Shown here in pieces: positions 60,649 through 64,000 of a stretch of DNA of 64,000 bases. Positions within the stretch are counted from its first letter, which is position 1. The number at the start of each line of letters is the position of its first letter. The notes under the pieces are model-generated. The model did not search any database. It was not told the origin of the DNA and saw only the letters and a list, made by a program, of their open reading frames with translations. A program made the position numbers and the translations under genes. Source of the stretch: Cristatella mucedo (taxonomy: Eukaryota; Bryozoa; Phylactolaemata; Cristatellidae); NCBI GenBank assembly GCA_009760855.2, contig WPIO01000050.1, forward strand, positions 1,425,001 through 1,489,000, written 5' to 3'.

Positions 60649-62956
60649 CTGAGCGATTGTGAGGAAATTGCCTTTGTTAGGAAGGCAGAAAAGTGGCTGA
60701 CCCGAGATGCACCTTTTCTCGGTTAAGCTTCCACGATTGTCTTTATCGCAGGTCACCTCGTTGTCCGATTCTTTCAGGATGGGGCGAGCTCGCAGTGTCC
60801 CAGTGTTGCAGGGACTCTCGACGGTCGACTAGTCGTCCGCCGTAAGCTTAAAACAGGCACTTCGACCGGAGACGCGTGGTGTTTCCATCATGCGCGGCGG
60901 TCTCGGAGACGCCCGGGGGGGGGGGGAAGGAAGCATGCGTTACTTACGCGCAAAGGACATGCTTGCGCTGTCCCTGTAGTCTTCGTCGATGCTGACGGGA
61001 ACTTGGGGCCCATCTTTGACTTCCGGCTCTGCGAGCAGAAAGAGCGTCCCGCAAACTCAGTCGCAACGCTCGCTGACAAGGTGCCGGTGCTACGGACGCG
61101 GTGCATCGGCTGGCTACGCAAGTGAGAAACTACGTTCCCTCTGAGTTCTCTCGAATCGGACAGAGTGCACACGCAGCGGGCAATAATAGGGCAAGCGTCC
61201 AGCACACCGCGTTAGAGCTGCAAACTTCATGCATGCTTCGATGCATCAATGAGCAGCAAACGGGCTGTTGTTGTTGACACAACAATCCGAGCGGGTGACG
61301 ATAGCGGATACGAGAGCAATAATTAGTGCACGCACCCCAAGGATAATGAGTCCGAGCTCTCTGTCTCGTACTCAAACGACTAGGCCTGAAATGCAGCTGA
61401 CTAATAGTCACTACAGATCGCCTCTTTATAAGACCTAAGCCCTAGGTGACGATATGTCCAGATCCTAATGAATATAACGCAGGAATCGCTACTAATTTAT
61501 AGAGTTTCAAAACCCCTCTGATTTTGAATGCCATGTTTCACTAAACTTCAGGTGTTCCTTTTTCTGGTCCTATACGAGATTTACCTTTATCTTCCAATGG
61601 TTGGTGGACGTATTAATCTTGTAAGTAGATCCGAAGCGTACATCTCTTCTACAAAAACTAGAGCTCACAGCCTGTGGACTCGCTTCGCTGAGTCATAGTA
61701 GAATTACACGTGTATTACACATCACTCTCGGAAGTACGGGTCGCCATCTTGACGCGTGACAGACGGACGGACTTTCTCGCTTTAATAACAAGAAATTATG
61801 GCAGCATGCGAGTAAGCTTATTCGAACGGATACACTCAGATATTTTAGCCGATCTGTTGAAAGACCTAGTCACCTGAGTAAGAGTGCTCTAAATCGACGC
61901 TCGCCAAGTTAGGGTTCGTGCAAGGGTGCTAAATTCGTGAGCTACCATTTTTTCGCATCCAGCCATCTTTAAGGCAATCGATACTTGAACATTACCGTAA
62001 CGCAAGACGGCGAATCACCTCCAGACTTACGAGGGGAGAACATTTGCGGTAGTGAGAAATCTTGGAAATGAAACTGTCCTCACCCCGCCCGTCGTCATGA
62101 CTCGCCACCGCAGCTCGCTCCCTGCTGTCAGCCAAGATGGAGGAGCGTGCACGCTGCATTGGGAGTTTGCCTTTTTGCGAGCCCGAAGCTCGACGGAGGC
62201 CAACGATGCTTCCCCTTTCTTCCGCCCCCTCCCCTCCCACGTGCAACCTCACCCGTGGCGAGGGAAGAGAACTTCGAGGGTGTCGCGCTGGTTTTGCTCA
62301 GCGGTTAAGGTGCTCGCCTCGAACACAAGTTAAGGTGAATGCATATGACGACCGAGGTCGCGGGTTCGAGCCCCGTGGCGTATGTGACGCGCCTGAATAG
62401 AGATTAAGATGTCGTAGGGTGCTATACAAATGAATTATGTTATATCATTATATTAAGGTTATTATCCAGGGGGTGCGATAAATAAGATAAATCAGGGAGG
62501 TACTGCGGCTCTACAACTACGAGAAACACGTCTGGCTAAACGCCTAAGTGACTATAGCTGCGACTTGCGGGTAGCGGGTCTCGCCGGAAAAGCGACAGTC
62601 GTATAGGGAGCTCGCATGTTCGCATTTCCCGGAGCTTCCGTCGTTGGTTCGAGTCCTACACAACGCAATTCATTACAGCCCAATGCAAGTGGGGTGAGAG
62701 TTACTAAGGCTCTTCTGCCACCAAGTGAGCGAGGCCGTTTAATCAGCTGCGCCGCTTTACTTTAACCGTCGTCGCTAAGGAATGCTCGAAATAACCCGCC
62801 CTGTTCCCCACGCTGGCTGCCGCCGCCGGCAGATTCTTCGCAACGATGACGCAGGTGCGCTGCGCGCTCTGCGCAGCTCTGCCGCGCCACTCACTGGTCG
62901 GATGTCCGAACAGCAGCTCGTCGTGAGTTGACTTTCGATTCACCGTCCGGTAGGTA
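60564..62956 (-). CDS. unidentified protein with a DELLFG motif, last four exons (partial)
   Basis: Four minus-strand exons chain without a phase conflict: 62956-62895, 61028-60948, 60788-60713 and 60648-60564, ending at TAG. The product is hydrophilic and acidic/basic: YRTVNRKSTHDELLFGHPT, then PEVKDGPQVPVSIDEDYRDS, RPILKESDNEVTC and WSEQKQELEEKLTVYAF, ending KKEPPEAR. The 'YRxxxRxSxxDExLFGxP' pattern recalls the tubulin- and RBPJ-binding protein RITA1 (YRVKARTSYVDETLFGSP), but the rest does not obviously match, so this is a weak hint. Upstream exons were not found. The middle exon pair is well supported by splice sites; exon 60713-60788 has a poor acceptor. It could be a lineage-specific gene. 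Function unknown. Confidence 0.5.
60713..60788 (-). CDS. possible exon (unknown gene)
   Basis: Frame PILKESDNEVTCDKDNRGS then LTEK. Donor AAAAG|GTGCAT. The acceptor CACTGCGAG|CT fits the phase but lacks a pyrimidine tract. Confidence 0.35.
60948..61028 (-). CDS. 81-base exon (unknown gene)
   Basis: Acceptor TTTCTGCTCGCAG|AG and strong donor GCGC|GTAAGT. Phase 1 at both ends, encoding PEVKDGPQVPVSIDEDYRDS and ASMSFA. Confidence 0.55.
61029..62284. other. intron of the unknown minus-strand gene, left part
   Basis: If the exon chain is right, this is intron. No conserved coding seen. AT-richer from 61440 to 62050. Confidence 0.4.
62285..62455 (+). mobile_element. tRNA-derived SINE, family B (uninterrupted)
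   Basis: Head GGTTTTGCTCAGCGGTTAAG, pol III B box GGTTCGAGCCC at 62363-62373, and tail CGCGCCTGAATAGAGATTAA then GGGTGCTATACAAATGAATT. The tail resembles the family 2 LINE end (CGCCTAGAAAGAGATTGAGT, GGCGCTTTATCAAGTGCATT). A short internal duplication containing TTAAGGTG lies between the A and B boxes. Confidence 0.82.
62620..62752 (+). mobile_element. SINE family A relative (copy 5, different head)
   Basis: B box GGTTCGAGTCC at 62645-62655. The body AAGGCTCTTCTGCCACCAAG and end GAGGCCGTTTAATCAGCTG match family A, but the tRNA-like head differs. Confidence 0.7.
62895..62956 (-). CDS. exon with DELLFG motif (unknown gene)
   Basis: Acceptor GCTTCGCAG|T and strong donor ACCA|GTGAGT. Twenty codons (TYRTVNRKSTHDELLFGHPT) with one leading and one trailing base. 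Confidence 0.5.
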
Positions 62957-63380
62957 CTGCGAAGCCTGTAGCGTGGCAGCGGCGCGAGCAGCGTGGTCCC
63001 GCAAGCTACTAAAACTAGCGGTGCCCGGCGTAGAGCGAGCCCGTCCGAAACGGCGATTTGAAACTGAAAGCGACAGAATACGGAGTAAGGGCGTGGCTGC
63101 ATAAGCGGGTCGATATATCGGGGCAGAGTAATAAGGATTATGATAAGAGCAATAGCGACGATGCATCAGTGCAGCAGCGCCTTCACATAACCAAATCCGC
63201 CTCCAGGCACGGGAAGCGTCGTGCGATCGAGCTTTCACCGGAAGCTCGCTGGTGCGTTGCAAGTCAGTCTCGCTTTGCTGGCCGGTCGTCTGCTCGCAAC
63301 GCTGCACGACAAGACGGAGGGCACGACGGATGACAAGACGGATGGAGACCATACCTAGCTCAGAACCAGAGCTACCCAAG

Positions 63381-63381
<1 letters not shown>

Positions 63382-63460
<79 letters not shown>
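63382..63460. repeat. (CT)n microsatellite
   Basis: About 80 bp of pure CT. Confidence 0.97.
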
Positions 63461-63463
<3 letters not shown>

Positions 63464-63697
63464 TCGGTTGCAGACCGCTCGCTGAGCGAGTCGGTGCTCT
63501 AAAGCGGCTGCGACGCTGAACTCGCGAGCAGCGGTCGGACAGTACGCTGAGACTGCTGGTGCTTCGGCGGCGGCTCAGATGCGCTAGCCGAGCACAGGGG
63601 ACCAGCTGGCGGACCTTATTTCACGGAGGGCAGTACTTTTTTTTTAAAGCGTCGCCTGTTAATGAGCAGGTTTCGGCACAAAAAATTGGCACGAACG

Positions 63698-63699
<2 letters not shown>

Positions 63700-63746
<47 letters not shown>
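63700..63746. repeat. (AT)n microsatellite
   Basis: About 46 bp of TA. Confidence 0.95.
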
Positions 63747-64000
63747 CGGGTCCTTCGCTTTGTCTAGCGAGAATGCAGCTTCGCGAATCTCAACATGGCT
63801 CGCGCGGCCTTTTGAGAGAGTGCTGCGTTTTTACGGAAATGATTTGCTTTTGCTTTATGGAGATACGCGCGCGCGAAAACACGCTCACCCGTATCGCATT
63901 TCATTTGACCAGCGCTTGCGCGAGCTCTCGTTTTTCGCAGCGCACTCGATGCAGACAGCGACGCCAAGCATCGGCTGCAGCGGCGTCCCAGAATGCCCTA

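Larger units (their letters stand above)
62957..64000. other. GC-rich DNA with two microsatellites, no gene recognised
   Basis: Upstream exons of the minus-strand DELLFG gene could lie here, but I found no donor/acceptor pair enclosing a convincing frame. Confidence 0.4.

Overview
The window is animal nuclear DNA. The clearest evidence is a receptor-regulated Smad, a family found only in animals, split by short GT-AG introns. There is also an intron-split AP-1 sigma adaptin, CR1/L2-type LINEs with ATT-repeat tails, tRNA-derived SINEs and very many long microsatellites. Nothing is bacterial: no operons, no Shine-Dalgarno starts, no CRISPR. I cannot name the species; an invertebrate with moderately GC-rich DNA and small introns fits best. 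Most open frames here are microsatellite read-through or chance frames in GC-rich DNA.

Layout. 1-3.6 kb: two LINE families meeting head to head, with a SINE and a LINE tail nested inside. 3.8-4.7 kb: a CT/CTGT microsatellite of about 890 bp. 6-10 kb: LINE 3' ends, including an inverted pair of tails. 10-13.9 kb: GC-rich DNA with no recognisable gene. 13.9-16.9 kb, + strand: a five-exon BMP-class Smad gene whose splice phases all agree (456 codons). 17-21.6 kb: no recognised gene. 21.6-33.5 kb: dense transposon debris, including a nearly full-length dead LINE (26.0-28.9 kb), four SINEs of one family and a perfect 28-bp-arm hairpin. 33.7-35.3 kb: two minisatellites. 36.8-38.1 kb: an AT-rich DNA transposon with repeat-built inverted termini, an apparent 11-bp target duplication and FLYWCH/MULE remnants. 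38.1-42 kb: GC-rich, possibly CpG-island DNA. 42.1-45.4 kb: LINE 3' ends. 46.1 kb: a long CAG tract. 52.6-54.2 kb, - strand: the AP-1 sigma gene, with its initiator ATG on its own exon and its last short exon not found. 55.2-60 kb: GC-rich DNA. 60.56-62.96 kb, - strand: four phase-compatible exons of an unidentified protein carrying a DELLFG motif. 62.3-62.8 kb: two SINEs.

The genes do not form a pathway. The Smad would carry TGF-beta/BMP signals from receptor to nucleus; the sigma adaptin would belong to the AP-1 clathrin adaptor at the trans-Golgi network and endosomes. Recognisable LINE and SINE copies are scarce around the Smad (about 10-21.6 kb) and the AP-1 sigma gene (about 50.4-54.7 kb) and dense elsewhere.
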